NCBI GenBank assembly: GCA_964200075.2
Contig: CAXNAA020000172.1
Location: 1-25,221, forward strand
DNA length: 25,221 nt
Direction: 5' to 3'
From: Sphacelaria rigidula
Taxonomy: Eukaryota; Phaeophyceae; Sphacelariales
The notes below the pieces were generated by a model. It ran no database searches, was not told where the DNA came from, and worked only from the letters and a program-made list of their open reading frames with translations. The stretch's first letter is position 1, and each line of letters begins with the position of its first letter. Positions 1 through 9,774 of this stretch are shown here, one piece after another. Made by a program: the position numbers and the translations under genes.

Positions 1-1680
1 CACATATACCGAAAGGTGTAGACTGGTGCCCAGAATAAATGGGACGACAACACAACAACACACACACTTCACATGCTGTAATCCCCCTCACCGAGGTGGT
101 AATATTTCGACACATACGACACAAGCTGCTCGCTGTAGATAAAACGTGTAGCTACCAGGCTTCCACTTCCTGGCCTCGTGGACCCTTGTCACAAAAAAAA
201 ACAGGGATGAAGTAAATATAATCTATTGTGGGTTCTGTACTATTCCAACGCTAAAATGGGGCCCGTTTGAGCTTCAACGACAGCTATTAGCTGATTCTAC
301 TCGCCTGTAAAGTTTCGGCGTTGCTACATTCGTCAGTAGTCAGGAATCCTGCTCTGTCGCGTGATGGCTTGTTGGAAAATGACTTTTGTGTTGTAAAAAT
401 TGCGACAATTTCTTTTAGCGGTGTATATTGATGATTTGTGAGCTGTACTGAGTGGGCTTGAGCCAGACTGCGATGAGCAAACATCTCTCAGCTCCACTTA
501 TATGCAACAGCTTTGTAGCGATTTAGTGTCGATCTAACCGTCTATACACTTGTTTAACTCCCTCGCGTCTTCATTTTGATGGTAGTGGTGGGCAACGTGA
601 CACTAACCCGGTGTAAGACTAGGTACTGTACTGTTGTGTGGGGTGTTCGTTACACAAGTCATGTTACTAAAAACGCAGCTGATAAAAGGAGATCGGGGTC
701 GCAGCTGCACAGTAGCTACAAGCTCAAGCACGGATCCGAGGCCCAGCGCTTGGTGAAGCTACTGCAGTACATAATCGGTGAGCTCAAACCATGTACCTGA
801 AGCTTTTTCATATGCGATGCTGTTACATCGCACCAAGTGTAGAGGCCTAATATGTGCGTTGCAGCATATGCCAAGTTGGGCTGGGCTCCATAATCCACGG
901 TAGTCTGTAGTCTGTCCGCACCTGTGTTGGCTGAGTTCAAATGTTCGTTGTTAACATTTGTGAAAGCGCAGCAGATACGCGATGAAAAAACAAATGACCG
1001 CACAGGGCTCGCGTACTATGAAGGAAGAATGACAGGCAAGGGATCCGTCGAGCCAGCACCAGCACTCACTCATCCGGGCATAGTGGAGGAACTATTGCAC
1101 ATCGCAGACGGCACATTACATCAGTGCCTCCTCCGTTCAGATGATCCTCACTTGTCAAAACCCCGTACATGCATTGTAGGCTCAGCGGGGTCGTACATAG
1201 TGCACGCTGTCGCTCCAGACCAAGTCGCCCTATCTCACTGTATGGACTGTGCTGCGGATACTGGCCCTGCGTTATCATTGAGGTGGTCTTAGAGCTACTC
1301 GTCTGGTGTCACGCGACACACACGGATCACGAGTATTTCACGGTAAAATATTGTTCTGAAAATACCAGCGCCAGAACACGGTGTTGCGCATGGGTTAGTG
1401 TCACCTTTTCTACCACCTATATCAAAATCAACACGCGATGGAGTCAGCAGGCTTGATGAAGCATGAAATCACAGTCATCTTGGCCTCCAACTACAGAAAT
1501 CAGCAGTTTCCCCCTCTTGGAAGAACTCCAGCTCAGCTGCACTTATCGCAGCGCGCGAACTGACGATAGATGTTTCCCAACCGCAGGCAGAACAGATACT
1601 GACGCGAGTACGAGTATTGCATGGGCGGGTTGAGTACGGTATACCCAATACTTGATATTTTTGGAAAGTCATACTCTCAC
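1..1680. other. Gene-poor stretch, no recognisable feature
   Basis: I see no recognisable gene here. A short AC-rich run lies near 51-72. The longest open frame (924-1292, plus) begins at a TTG; its first ATG is at 1029, leaving about 87 codons with no family signature. Several shorter frames overlap it on both strands, as expected by chance. A spliced exon cannot be excluded. Confidence 0.5.
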
Positions 1681-1689
1681 GAGTGGTAC

Positions 1690-2040
1690 CCGAACATTTG
1701 TGTAGATTTTTGATATCATACCAAACCTACCCAAATTTTGGGTAGAGTGCTTCGGATCGTACCCAATCTATCCAATTTTTGGGTAAAGTATCGAGGTCAT
1801 ACGCAAGTGACTCTCTACACCCAGGTATGGCTGAGAGTACCTACCCAAATTTTGGATGGAGTATCGAGATCGTACCCAATTTACCCAATTTTTGAGTAGA
1901 GTTTTGAGGTCACACCCAAGTGATATTCTATACCCACGTATTGCCGAGAGAACGTGCCCAAATTTGGTGGGGGACTTTTTTTTGGTCCCCAATCCACTCA
2001 AAATTCGGGTAGAGTATTTGAGGCCGTACTCAATCTACCT
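1690..2040. repeat. Satellite block 1: 41-bp monomers in a 113-114 bp higher-order unit
   Basis: A degenerate tandem repeat. The landmark CCTACCCAAATT starts at 1726 and 1840, and a diverged copy starts at about 1953, giving a period of 113-114 bp. Inside each large unit two related monomers lie 40-41 bp apart (GGG-TAGAG landmarks near 1740 and 1781, then 1854 and 1894), followed by a third, different segment containing CTACACCCAGGTATGG or a variant. Monomers carry a dyad, best seen at 1727-1745 (CTACCCAAATTTTGGGTAG). The block ends in degenerate sequence near 2040. Open frames across it are by-products of the repeat. Confidence 0.8.
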
Positions 2041-2044
2041 TGGG

Positions 2045-2915
2045 AAGATGAAAAAGTCGAGTTTTTTTCACCTCGTTTTCAAAAATGCATACATCACCCG
2101 ACCTGTGCTTAGTCGATCGGAAACATACGGAGGAAAGGCACAAAGGGGCACTTGACTCCCTCCCTGCAGACCACCACGCCAGATACTACCTGTTCATAAA
2201 ACAGTGCAAACCCCACACAACTTATTCTCAGCTACTACCGCAACCCTGCATACCATGGACAGCAGAATACACAGCGAAAAAGTGTACTGCGTACAGTATC
2301 GGCTATTGCGCGTACTGCAACGGACAATATATTCCTTACTGCACACATCACACTTTTTGACAATATAATCAATTGTCCAGGGTGTGCAACTCTGCACCAC
2401 ACAGCACGAGCTGGGCACAGGAACAGATATTCGTCAGTAGTTGCGTATATTGTGTTTATTTTGTTGTTGTCGACAACTTGAGCATCTTCCTCCACGGCAG
2501 AGATCGGCGGCGGAACTGCGTGGGAGAGTGGACAACCGACTTGTATACACACATGGATAGTGCAGGCATTACGAAGCTGTACGTTGTTCAAATCCTTTTC
2601 ACGTCGTACTGTAAGCAGAGAGTACAGATAGTCGTGCACTATCTGCTCTGCACGCTGCCCGCTTCTCTCATATCCTACTGTACGAAACACCCCCCCCCCC
2701 CCCACACACACACACTCAGGCACACTGTATGCATACAGCGCAGATAGTACAGTACTATACTGTGGACAAGCGAGTAATTACCGCTTCAAGAATTTCAATG
2801 TCTTTTGTCTTCAAAAGCTCGCGAATTCGCTCGGACCTTACTCGGGAAATGAACGAATTCGCCCGAACCAACTGCACCGCACTTTCTTCTCGATAAAATG
2901 ATGTGCTGGGACGCG
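2045..2915. mobile_element. Unclassified DNA interrupting the satellite
   Basis: Satellite sequence stops near 2040 and resumes near 2917, so about 870 bp of unrelated DNA separates the two blocks. The segment contains an inverted repeat (2246-2298 against 2337-2389), many TACTGT/ACAGTA words, and a run of at least 14 C at about 2690 followed by ACACAC. I could not find a clean target duplication at its edges or recognise a protein. A small minus-strand open frame at 2755-2940 looks mildly coding-like (charged, rich in E, R and L) but has no known motif. Insertion is the simplest reading; replacement of satellite sequence is also possible. Confidence 0.35.
2246..2389. repeat. Diverged inverted repeat, 53-bp arms
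   Basis: The left arm 2246-2298 matches the reverse complement of 2337-2389 without gaps at roughly 70 percent by eye. Shared cores are TGGACA, AAAAAGTGT and CAGTA. The spacer is about 38 bp. Many mismatches are transitions. Because of the symmetry, both strands encode similar short peptides here, so the overlapping open frames are not independent evidence of genes. Confidence 0.6.
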
Positions 2916-2916
2916 G

Positions 2917-3122
2917 CTTACCCAATATTTGGGTGGACATGACATGTTACCCGATCTACCAAAAAATTGGGTAGAGTATTTTAGATCGTACCCAAATCAC
3001 CCAATATTTTGGTAAGAGTATTGGGGTCATACCCACGTGATGCTATATACCCAGGTATTTGCTGAGAGTGCCTACTCCATATTTGGCTGAAGTGTTGAGG
3101 CCACAACTACGTGATACTCTAT
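2917..3122. repeat. Satellite block 2, left of the foldback element
   Basis: This is the same repeat family as at 1690-2040. TTACCCAATATTTGGG begins at about 2919. It is followed by ATTGGGTAGAGTATTTTAGATCGTACCC-type monomers, and by the third-segment variant ACGTGATGCTATATACCCAGG near 3035-3060. The last monomer is cut at CTAT (3119-3122), where the foldback element begins; its continuation is found at 3600. Confidence 0.75.
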
Positions 3123-3599
3123 GGCCGCTTCTCATAGTCTGAAAACGGGCACTCTGAAAACTGCCCTTCTTGAGTCTTTCATGGCAGAGTTTTGGCGTAA
3201 TACGGGCCTTGGCGGATTTGGCCTCCTCTGCAAGATTTTCCATGTTTTCTACGAGGATTCTAGCACACTTGTATGATTTTTCGTAGGCCCAGCTTTACTT
3301 TCTGCCGGATTCCCGACTTTTTCAGTCGCCCCAAAAATCGTCCAGTTGTCGGGGAAAGCACGTTTTTGGCTCGACAACGCGGAGATTTTTGGGGCGGCTG
3401 AAAAATCGGAAACCCAGCTAAAAGTAAAACTGGGCGTACGAAAAATGTAAAAAGTACGCTAGAGTCTTCGTGAACAACATAGAAAATCTTTCAGGGGAGG
3501 CTCAATCCGCCAAGGTCCGTATTCCGTCAAATATTTGCGACAAGAGGCTCACAAAGGGCACTTCTCGGACAGCCTATTTTCAGACAAAAAAAAGCGGCC
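3123..3599. mobile_element. 477-bp foldback (MITE-like) element with 4-bp target duplication
   Basis: Almost the whole element is an inverted repeat. Arm 3123-3351 matches the reverse complement of 3372-3599, leaving a spacer of only about 20 bp. The ends are GGCCGCTT... and its complement ...GCGGCC, and GTCTGAAAA lies just inside both ends. The arms are about 70-75 percent identical by eye. The element is flanked by CTAT at 3119-3122 and at 3600-3603, and removing it with one CTAT restores an uninterrupted satellite monomer (GATACTCTATACCCAGG). That makes it a genuine insertion. The two arms keep similar short open frames (3043-3243 minus, 3470-3658 plus), explained by symmetry. There is no transposase, so it is non-autonomous. 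The superfamily is not assigned; the duplication could be read as TAT or CTAT. Confidence 0.8.
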
Positions 3600-3806
3600 C
3601 TATACCCAGGTATTGCTTATGGTGCTTACCCAATAGCTATATAGAGAATTTGACGTAGTACTCGATTTCTGTATTACTTGGGTAGAGTATTTGAGGTGGT
3701 ACCCAATCTACCCAAGATTTGGGTAGAGTATTTGAGATCGTAGGCAGTCTACCCATAAATTGGGCCGAGTATTTGAGGCCGTACCCAATCTACCCAACTC
3801 TTATGC
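3600..3806. repeat. Satellite block 3: 41-bp monomers
   Basis: This continues block 2 after the foldback insertion, starting with CTATACCCAGGTATTGC. From 3680 three monomers follow in exact 41-bp register (GGGTAGAG or variant at 3680, 3721 and 3762), then a partial one ending at CTACCCAACTC near 3806. The monomer contains GAGTATTTGAGG and a TACCCAA/TTGGGTA dyad. This is the most regular part of the array. Confidence 0.8.
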
Positions 3807-4288
3807 GAAGGAAATTCCCCGGTATTTCACCCGAGTATTTTAGAGTACATACCCTACCCGTCCTGCCCTTACTCTACAACGCGATTGGGCGAAACTCGCG
3901 CGGTTTCGATTTTGATTGATCGATTGTCGCACTTTAACTGATCCCCCAGGGGTCCAGCGATGGTCTTATGATGAACGTACCCGAGGAAAACATAACAAAG
4001 TGAAACACTCGCCAACGAAAAGAAGGAACCGAAAAGGAACAAAATAGTCGAGCAGAACGACATCGTAGACTAAGATGTAAAAAAAAATAATGATATGACA
4101 AAAGTCAACAAAAGTGAAGCACACAAAGAAATGGCCGACCTAAAACAATAAAAAAAAAGAAAAGAGGAAAACATGAAGCAAGCAGAGTAAAATAAAATAA
4201 AATCATGAAAAAAATGAAGAAAGCTCGAGGGATTCAGGGCAGCAGAGTAGATACAGGTACACACCAGTGGGCACCGCAGAGTCACCGA
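3807..4288. other. A-rich spacer, no gene seen
   Basis: The sequence turns strongly A-rich on the plus strand from about 4075 to 4230, with several A runs and AAATAAAATAAAAT. It lies on the 3' side of the minus-strand LINE relic but has the wrong polarity for its poly(A) tail, which should appear as T on the plus strand. Open frames here are low-complexity. Confidence 0.5.
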
Positions 4289-4882
4289 CTAAGGACATAG
4301 TCCACAACCGACATGAGCAGACAGGGTTCTGCCATTGGCAACCCTCGACGCAGCAGCCTCTCGCTCGTGATGGCGGTCTGATTCTCGCTTGCCCGCGCGT
4401 CGCCACGTGTCCTCAAACTCTTCTGCTCCCTTTTCGACTCCAATATGCCATTTGCCCATGTTCTTCGCCGCAGTGACCCAATCGTATGCATGGTTAACCT
4501 CTACACCGTAGACGAACCACTTCCATCGGGCTCCTTTATGCGGCAAAGGCCGTAGCGCAAGTATGTTCTCCTGTAGGATATCCTCCCATTGCTTGGGGGG
4601 GCGGCCGGCCTCCTCGGGTCCTCGTGTGGAAAGCCGACCGTTCATGACGCGCTTGGAAAGGCGTGTGTCCTTCTGCCGGACAAGGGCTCCCGCGAACCAG
4701 AGTTGACGTTTCCTGATGGTCGTCTCGGTTTGTTCGCAGTTGGTCATCTCGAGCTCCGCTCACTTCGACAGAGTCTTGTAGCCGTTTCGATCGTGCCTGC
4801 GGAATCCAACCACTCGCAGCAAGAGTTTATGATGGGCAGTGCGCAGACTGTCGAAAGTCCTCAGAAAAGCTGTATTGAGTAA
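4289..4882 (-). pseudogene. LINE-type reverse transcriptase protein, C-terminal relic
   Basis: On the minus strand one frame reads from about 4878 to 4289 with the layout found downstream of the reverse transcriptase domain in non-LTR retrotransposons. In order it has LRTAHHKLLLRVVGFRR (near 4846-4796), then TTIRKRQLWFAGALVRQ, DTRLSKRVMNGRL, a Gly/Pro hinge (EEAGRPPKQWEDILQENI), and a tail with AAKNMGKWHIGVEKGAEEF. A TGA at 4760-4762 interrupts the frame, and the first Met after it starts the 152-residue open stretch from 4747. The polymerase domain itself is absent, so this is a 5'-truncated, inactive copy. No poly(A) tail or target duplication was found. The family assignment comes from remembered motif layout, not a search. 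Confidence 0.65.
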
Positions 4883-4981
4883 TAATAGGTTATCACTTTA
4901 CACACAAATAGTTAATGCTAGAAGCTGTCGGTCAAAGTGAAGATTGTGCGCTTAGACCGTTTGGGGGGGCGACAAGTCCGT

Positions 4982-5407
4982 GCTTGAAGAAATCTGAGGA
5001 TTTCAGTCCGTCTGCGCGCGATTTTCTCCCGTGGATTGATTTTTCGAACCCCAGCCCGGTGAACAGTGTTCCTCGGCTAGTTGTGACGAAAGCAATCAAT
5101 TCTTCGATTCTCTGGAGGTTGAAAATTGGTGTGTCACCCCTTTGCTCAAATCAAGTCACTCCAGAATATATGTGGGCGAGGGACGGACTTGGGCCGCAAA
5201 TCTGTTTGTTGTTTACTCATATCCGGGAGTTTCTCGATTTTAGCAAAAAGGTGACCCGACAGGGGTTAAAGTGCGGAGAATTGGAGAATTTGTATCCCTT
5301 TTCTCACTGGTGACCGAGAAACATTTCCCAGGGACTGGATTCCGAAAAAGACATCCATGGGAAAAAATCGCCTGCGGAAGGACTGAAATCCCCAGATTTG
5401 TGCAAGG
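4982..5407. repeat. Second large inverted repeat (foldback-like), arms about 170-190 bp
   Basis: Arm 4982-5152 matches the reverse complement of 5236-5407. Shared blocks include AAATCTGRGGATTTCAGTCC, GCGATTTT.TCCC.TGGAT, and the pair CACCCCTTTGCTCAAATC / CACCTTTTTGCTAAAATC. Weaker pairing continues inward to about 5173 and 5214 (ACTCC..GATAT), leaving roughly a 40-bp loop. By eye the arms are about 70 percent identical. I could not define termini or a target duplication, so the element is older or its ends have decayed. It shows no obvious sequence kinship to the element at 3123-3599. Open frames at 4915-5313 and 5271-5591 run across the arms and are probably incidental. Confidence 0.65.
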
Positions 5408-5929
5408 ACAGATTCGCGATCATGGAAAACTGTGTTCGGCCTTACAAAATAATATGTTTTTTTCAGCTCGCTGTTTCGTGTTTACCCTAGGGCATTTTCA
5501 CTTTGTTCCAGGCCATCTGTTGATTTTTCGAGCTCAATACACTGGGAAACTCACTAAGAGCCCACAACTTCACTCGCGGGACAGCTCATGAGCTTCCTGA
5601 AAATTACTTCTTGTTCGTGTGCTGATCCGGATCATGAGCTAGCTCCTTCGGGCCCTTTCCCGAACTTTTCAAAAACAGGGGAGAAGCTGCCATTTTTTTA
5701 TAACTTAACCAAGGGTCTGTTATAAATATATTTCGGGACACGTAGGCCCCAAGATCAAAGCAGGGCAATCTATTGAAAATAATGTTTCGGCCAAGAGCTC
5801 TGGAATGGTCTCAGCGAGTAGAACAAGTCAATACAAGGTGTCACGATCCGCTGACCCCTTTTTTCGGGGCAAGAACGACGGAGAAGGGTCAAAGAAGCAC
5901 TTTTCAACAAGTTATATTTTTCGATACAT
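5408..5929. other. No recognisable feature
   Basis: I see no gene here. Short perfect palindromes occur near 5585 (GCTCATGAGC) and 5625 (GATCCGGATC). A T-rich run lies around 5455-5465. Nothing else stands out. Confidence 0.45.
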
Positions 5930-6149
5930 AAGAAGTGGCCTAACAAAGGAAAAGGAAAAAAGGAAATTGGGAGCGCGATGCAAAGCAGAGCAATCTAGTA
6001 TACATACTCCTGTTGCAGCGTAGGCGGGGGCCGTTACTTTGGCGTATCCGATACAGGCTGTCACTTCGTAGGCTTTGATCTCATGGCGTATCTCATCCTG
6101 CGCTTTGTGCTGTACGTTTCCACGACACCACCTCTATACTGCGGGTTGA

Positions 6150-6308
6150 TCATGCCTGAACGTTGCACACCCGTACTTCGTGCTGCGTGAGGTGCATTAC
6201 TCCGGCTGGCGCTATCGCGTTCGGAACGTCTGTCCTCGTGGGCGGCGTTGGGGCTTCATGCAATGATATTACAAACCTTTTGGCTTCTTGCATTGAAGAC
6301 CGTACCAT
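6150..6308 (-). CDS. Small coding-like open frame, unrecognised
   Basis: This 52-residue minus-strand frame has an ATG at 6308-6306 and a TGA at 6152-6150. The peptide begins MVRSSMQEAKRFVISLHEAP and then has a Thr/Pro-rich stretch. Its composition is protein-like, but it is short and carries no known motif. It partly overlaps the end of the frame at 6269-6726 in another register. It may be an exon of the same locus, a decayed gene, or chance. Confidence 0.15.
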   Translation of the reverse strand: MVRSSMQEAKRFVISLHEAPTPPTRTDVPNAIAPAGVMHLTQHEVRVCNVQA

Positions 6309-6726
6309 TGTTGTTCAGTTATCGTGGACTGTAGTGAAGTGTGTTCACTGACTGAAGTTTTGGTTGGGTTAGGCTGGTTGCGGAAGGCTGCCCCGGTCGG
6401 TTGTCGTCCGTTTCCCACTGTGCCGCCTGTCTGGACGCTGGCAATCACGTCCGCTTGATGTCTTCCACATAATCCTGTGTGCCTCACAGCATTTTCTCTT
6501 GCTGCGGTTACTGTGCTAACGTTCGGTAAGCGAGCGGGGGGGCCGGTGTGCGCCGGGGGGCAATGGGCCGCCCCAACCGCTCTTGCAGCTTTTTCAGCGA
6601 AACGCCTGGCAGCGTCCTGGCCGAGCTTCTCAGCCACCTCTTCCNNNNNNNNNNAACGTGAATTGCACACTGGCCGCTCTTCGGCGCTTTCACTTGTGGC
6701 GACGGGATCTCCACTTGCTCCGCCAT
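6269..6726 (-). CDS. Possible 5' coding exon across an assembly gap, unrecognised
   Basis: A minus-strand ATG at 6726 opens MAEQVEIPSPQVKAPKSG and reaches ten N at 6645-6654. Beyond the gap a frame continues with a helical, charged stretch (EEVAEKLGQDAARRFAEKAA) and stays open to 6269. The two sides are in different frames at the nominal gap length, but the N run is probably a placeholder, so they could join. The helical N-terminal half looks more like real protein than the Thr/Asn/Gln-rich rest. No domain was recognised. Splicing before 6269 is possible. Confidence 0.25.
6645..6654. other. Assembly gap (10 N)
   Basis: Ten unresolved bases occur in a G/C-rich stretch; the nearby plus strand has runs of G such as GCGGGGGGGCC near 6533. 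The round length suggests a scaffold placeholder of unknown true size. It falls inside a potentially coding stretch, so frame continuity across it cannot be judged. Confidence 0.9.
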
Positions 6727-6945
6727 ATCATTGTCGCCGTATAGTGTGGCTTCCTACGCTCGCCAAGTCTTGATGATGCAGCCCACCAAAAGGGTGCACC
6801 ACTTTTATTTCAAGTATACCAGTGGGCCACTCTGAGTTCAAGTACACTGATGTGACATATCCGCGCACCGAACTCAAAGTGAGGTGTTTTCCACTGACAA
6901 AAAATCACGTATATGGGAGTTTGTAATATTTTGCAAGAGTTTTTT

Positions 6946-6994
6946 CGATGCATACAATTGGACACATTTTCGATACACACGATTGGACACATTT
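6946..6994. repeat. 25-bp tandem duplication
   Basis: The unit CGATGCATACAATTGGACAC plus ATTTT (6946-6970) is followed directly by a close copy at 6971-6994 (CGATACACACGATTGGACAC plus ATTT). A weaker third ATTGGACA occurs near 7013. No function is inferred. Confidence 0.7.
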
Positions 6995-8640
6995 CGCCCG
7001 TCGCGTGACATCATTGGACAAACCCAACCCGACCGCTCCGGGGTTTCATTTTCGGTACATCTGTGACGTATTCCTCTGAAGTCTCTCCCTTGATCTTTCA
7101 CACTAGTTTCTGTTTCCGTGTTTTTCCTTTGTGAAAACTTGAAATAATGAGGCGTCTGGCCCGGAGACGGGAGGGGAGGGCTCCAAAAGGGTTAACCAGC
7201 CTTTTTCCGGGTCGGGACCCACCCATGGGGGTGATTTTGTAGGAAACGTTCGGCGAAGTGGCCAAAGTGAAGGACCCGTTAAAAATCAGGTGAAGAACTG
7301 GACCATTTGGCATGTCCTGATTTGCTGTACTGCAGCACAACCACGCTCATGCTCTCTATCACGTGCTAGAGCTATCACTGTTCTGTGGTGTGTTGAGACC
7401 TTACGAAGACGGTTTGGTCTCCGCTGGGATTGCCCGAGCTGCTGTATTGTCGTTGTGTTCGTTTTTGTGTAAAATAGTGTCAGTCGGCAGGCAGTGCTGT
7501 TTGCACGTTAAACTTTCGTGGTGTACTGGCTGTTTCATCCTCCGTGACACAAGCGAGGTGCTGCCCAGACCCAGAATTTGCGAGAAGCCAAGCATGGCTG
7601 GGTGAGGACACACAACCGGCGCCGATATACACCGCTCGACCGGCTTGGTCAGACCTCGTGCCCGGCTGAAAGGAGCAACCCGCAGCACAGGGCGGGCATA
7701 CTACACTGCCAGAATACTGATGGCACGCGGCAACATGACGGTCGCCGCTGCGGCTCGAGGCCACGGGAAGACAAAACCAGAAATACGAGGATGGGGATAT
7801 ACCGATAGACGAGCATCGCTTTGAATCCCTGCGGCGGTAATGTACCACTCGCCGTTTGCTTGTGTGCTTGCTGCTTCGCTTCTCCTCTGCTGTTCTGTCC
7901 GTCCCGGCGCGGCTACTGTATACATTAATGTACTGTCTGTAGTACGTACACCGCAGATGTGACTCAAGTCTGCGAGCCGATCACCAGCATTTATCACTGC
8001 ACGATTCACTACTAAGGTCACATGTCATTGGCGCTACATCCCCCTGATTCCTTACTGGATGGCCTGTGATTCGCTGAAGTTTTCATTTCACTACAAAGGT
8101 CAACCCCCATGTATTAGCGGGGTGCCCCTCTTCTCATTTCGGAAAGCCAGTACGACATGTTAGTCCGTGTCGAGCGCGGGCCGTGTACTTTGTCTAAATT
8201 CAATGACGCTTGGATCTCCTGGTATTCGCAATGTTATCCGACTTGTGCTGCGTTGCTTTACTTGCGGGATGTATGTATGTATTTCCGTCCAAGCTTTTGC
8301 GGTGGGTTGTCCATCGTCTGGGCGTGGGATACACGTTTTTCTCGTTCCAGGAGCTCCAACAGCACCGGAAAAGATTTCTGCATTCGGTGTAAGGACAGCG
8401 GTACCCAGAACGTAGCTGCATAGGCACACTTTTACTGGAATAAAGTCAAGTGGGATCTCCTGCCATTTTTTTCGGCGCGTTATCGAAGTTCAACCAGGGT
8501 GGCCTCTCGACGAGGCGCATGTAATTCAGCCAAACCTTCTTCTGTAAAGTGCCGATAATCCTATTGGTAGGGTTGCATGCATTGCCTTTGCGAGGTAGGG
8601 AACGGTGCAGAAGAAGAGCGGCAAAAGGGGTATTCGCCAC
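6995..8640. other. Long gene-poor stretch
   Basis: Many short overlapping open frames lie on both strands, none with a recognisable motif. The frames around 8157-8429 on both strands shadow each other. A minus-strand frame at 8446-8640 (64 residues, ATG start, containing NRIIGTLQKKVWLNYMRL) is mildly protein-like but unassigned. Confidence 0.4.
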
Positions 8641-8710
8641 ATTGAGAGTCTAGAACGTGATTGAAAGCCTAGCAATTGATTGAGAGTCTAGAGAATTAGT
8701 GAGAGTAGGA
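8641..8710. repeat. 19-bp tandem repeat, about 3.5 copies
   Basis: The units are ATTGAGAGTCTAGAACGTG (8641), ATTGAAAGCCTAGCAATTG (8660), ATTGAGAGTCTAGAGAATT (8679) and a degraded AGTGAGAGTAGG (8698), in exact 19-bp register. It is a minisatellite-type repeat. Confidence 0.8.
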
Positions 8711-9770
8711 CTCGAAAGAACAGGAAACCCTGATTCATTCGTCGACTGGGGGTTCTTGGAAAATACTTTGCCGAGCCAGGAGAAGACCGTGGAATGAATT
8801 CAGTGTAAATCTCCATTGCATTGGCCTCGTTAATCAGCAGCAATCTAGAACTCCAGAGTTTTAGAAATGGTCGCGTCGTGCGTGAAACAGTTTCACTGCC
8901 GCAATGTTACTCGAAGCTTTCCTTTCACGAGGTCCTATATCCTTTCTGTAGCAGCCTGCTACGGAAGCCTCTGATAATCCTACTACGAATATCAACGAAC
9001 GAGACAGTTACAGGGGAGAAGACCCACACCAAAGTGAAAATTGGTCAGATTGAAGCAAATGGAAAACGTCACTCCCAATCAAATGCTAGACTTGATCAGC
9101 CGAGAAGCTAGTTGGCAGTCTGTCGCAATATGACGTAGGTGGTCTGCGGAGGGGGGTGAGGAAAACCGAAGCAGCGACACCCTTGGCCCTCCCTCATCCC
9201 ACACCACCTTTTTTTTGCTAGAGGGCTTCGAGTCGTGTTTTCCAATCATTTTCACACTCAGTCATACTCGCCACGCGCTACGATAGCTTGCTCTGAAGAA
9301 ATAGGGGGCCAAGTGTGTACAGTGGCGTACAGCCCGAAATCTCGCGATATCCGTTATTTTTCACGAAACTGCGGACGATTCTAAAAACTGTAATTAGAAA
9401 AGAAATCGACAACGGGCGCGACATCAGCAGACCTGATTCAATCAGGCGAATAGCATAACTCATCAAGGGGATCGTCTCCGCCAAAATAACTATTCCGCGA
9501 ATGCCGTACCACGCACAGGGGAGAGTGGCAGACGAAAAGGCTTTTTTTGGTGGCTCTTATGTGCAGCTTGTTTCGAGGGTGGTGTCATTCTCCGAATACC
9601 AGTCTATATGTCATCGGTTTCCTCGTCAGACCTTCGTCTGGTGGTGGGGTTTGTATATTGTCGGGGAGCGATGCCTGAGGGATCAACTTGCCCCTCCCAT
9701 GCAGTATAGCTGCCAAATCCACAGCTGCTTACAACAGAAAAAATATCGTGGAAAAAGGACGATGCGGGAT
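8711..9770. other. No recognisable feature
   Basis: Open frames at 8821-9111 (plus) and 9278-9484 (minus) have no recognisable motif or supporting context. A T run lies near 9210. Confidence 0.4.
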
Positions 9771-9774
9771 GGGT

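Noticed and set aside
3043-3658. Similar peptides from the two foldback arms (ENLAEEAKSAKARI and ENLSGEAQSAKVRI) as a duplicated gene
   Set aside because: The similarity follows from the inverted-repeat DNA. Differences are spread over all codon positions and there is no family signature.
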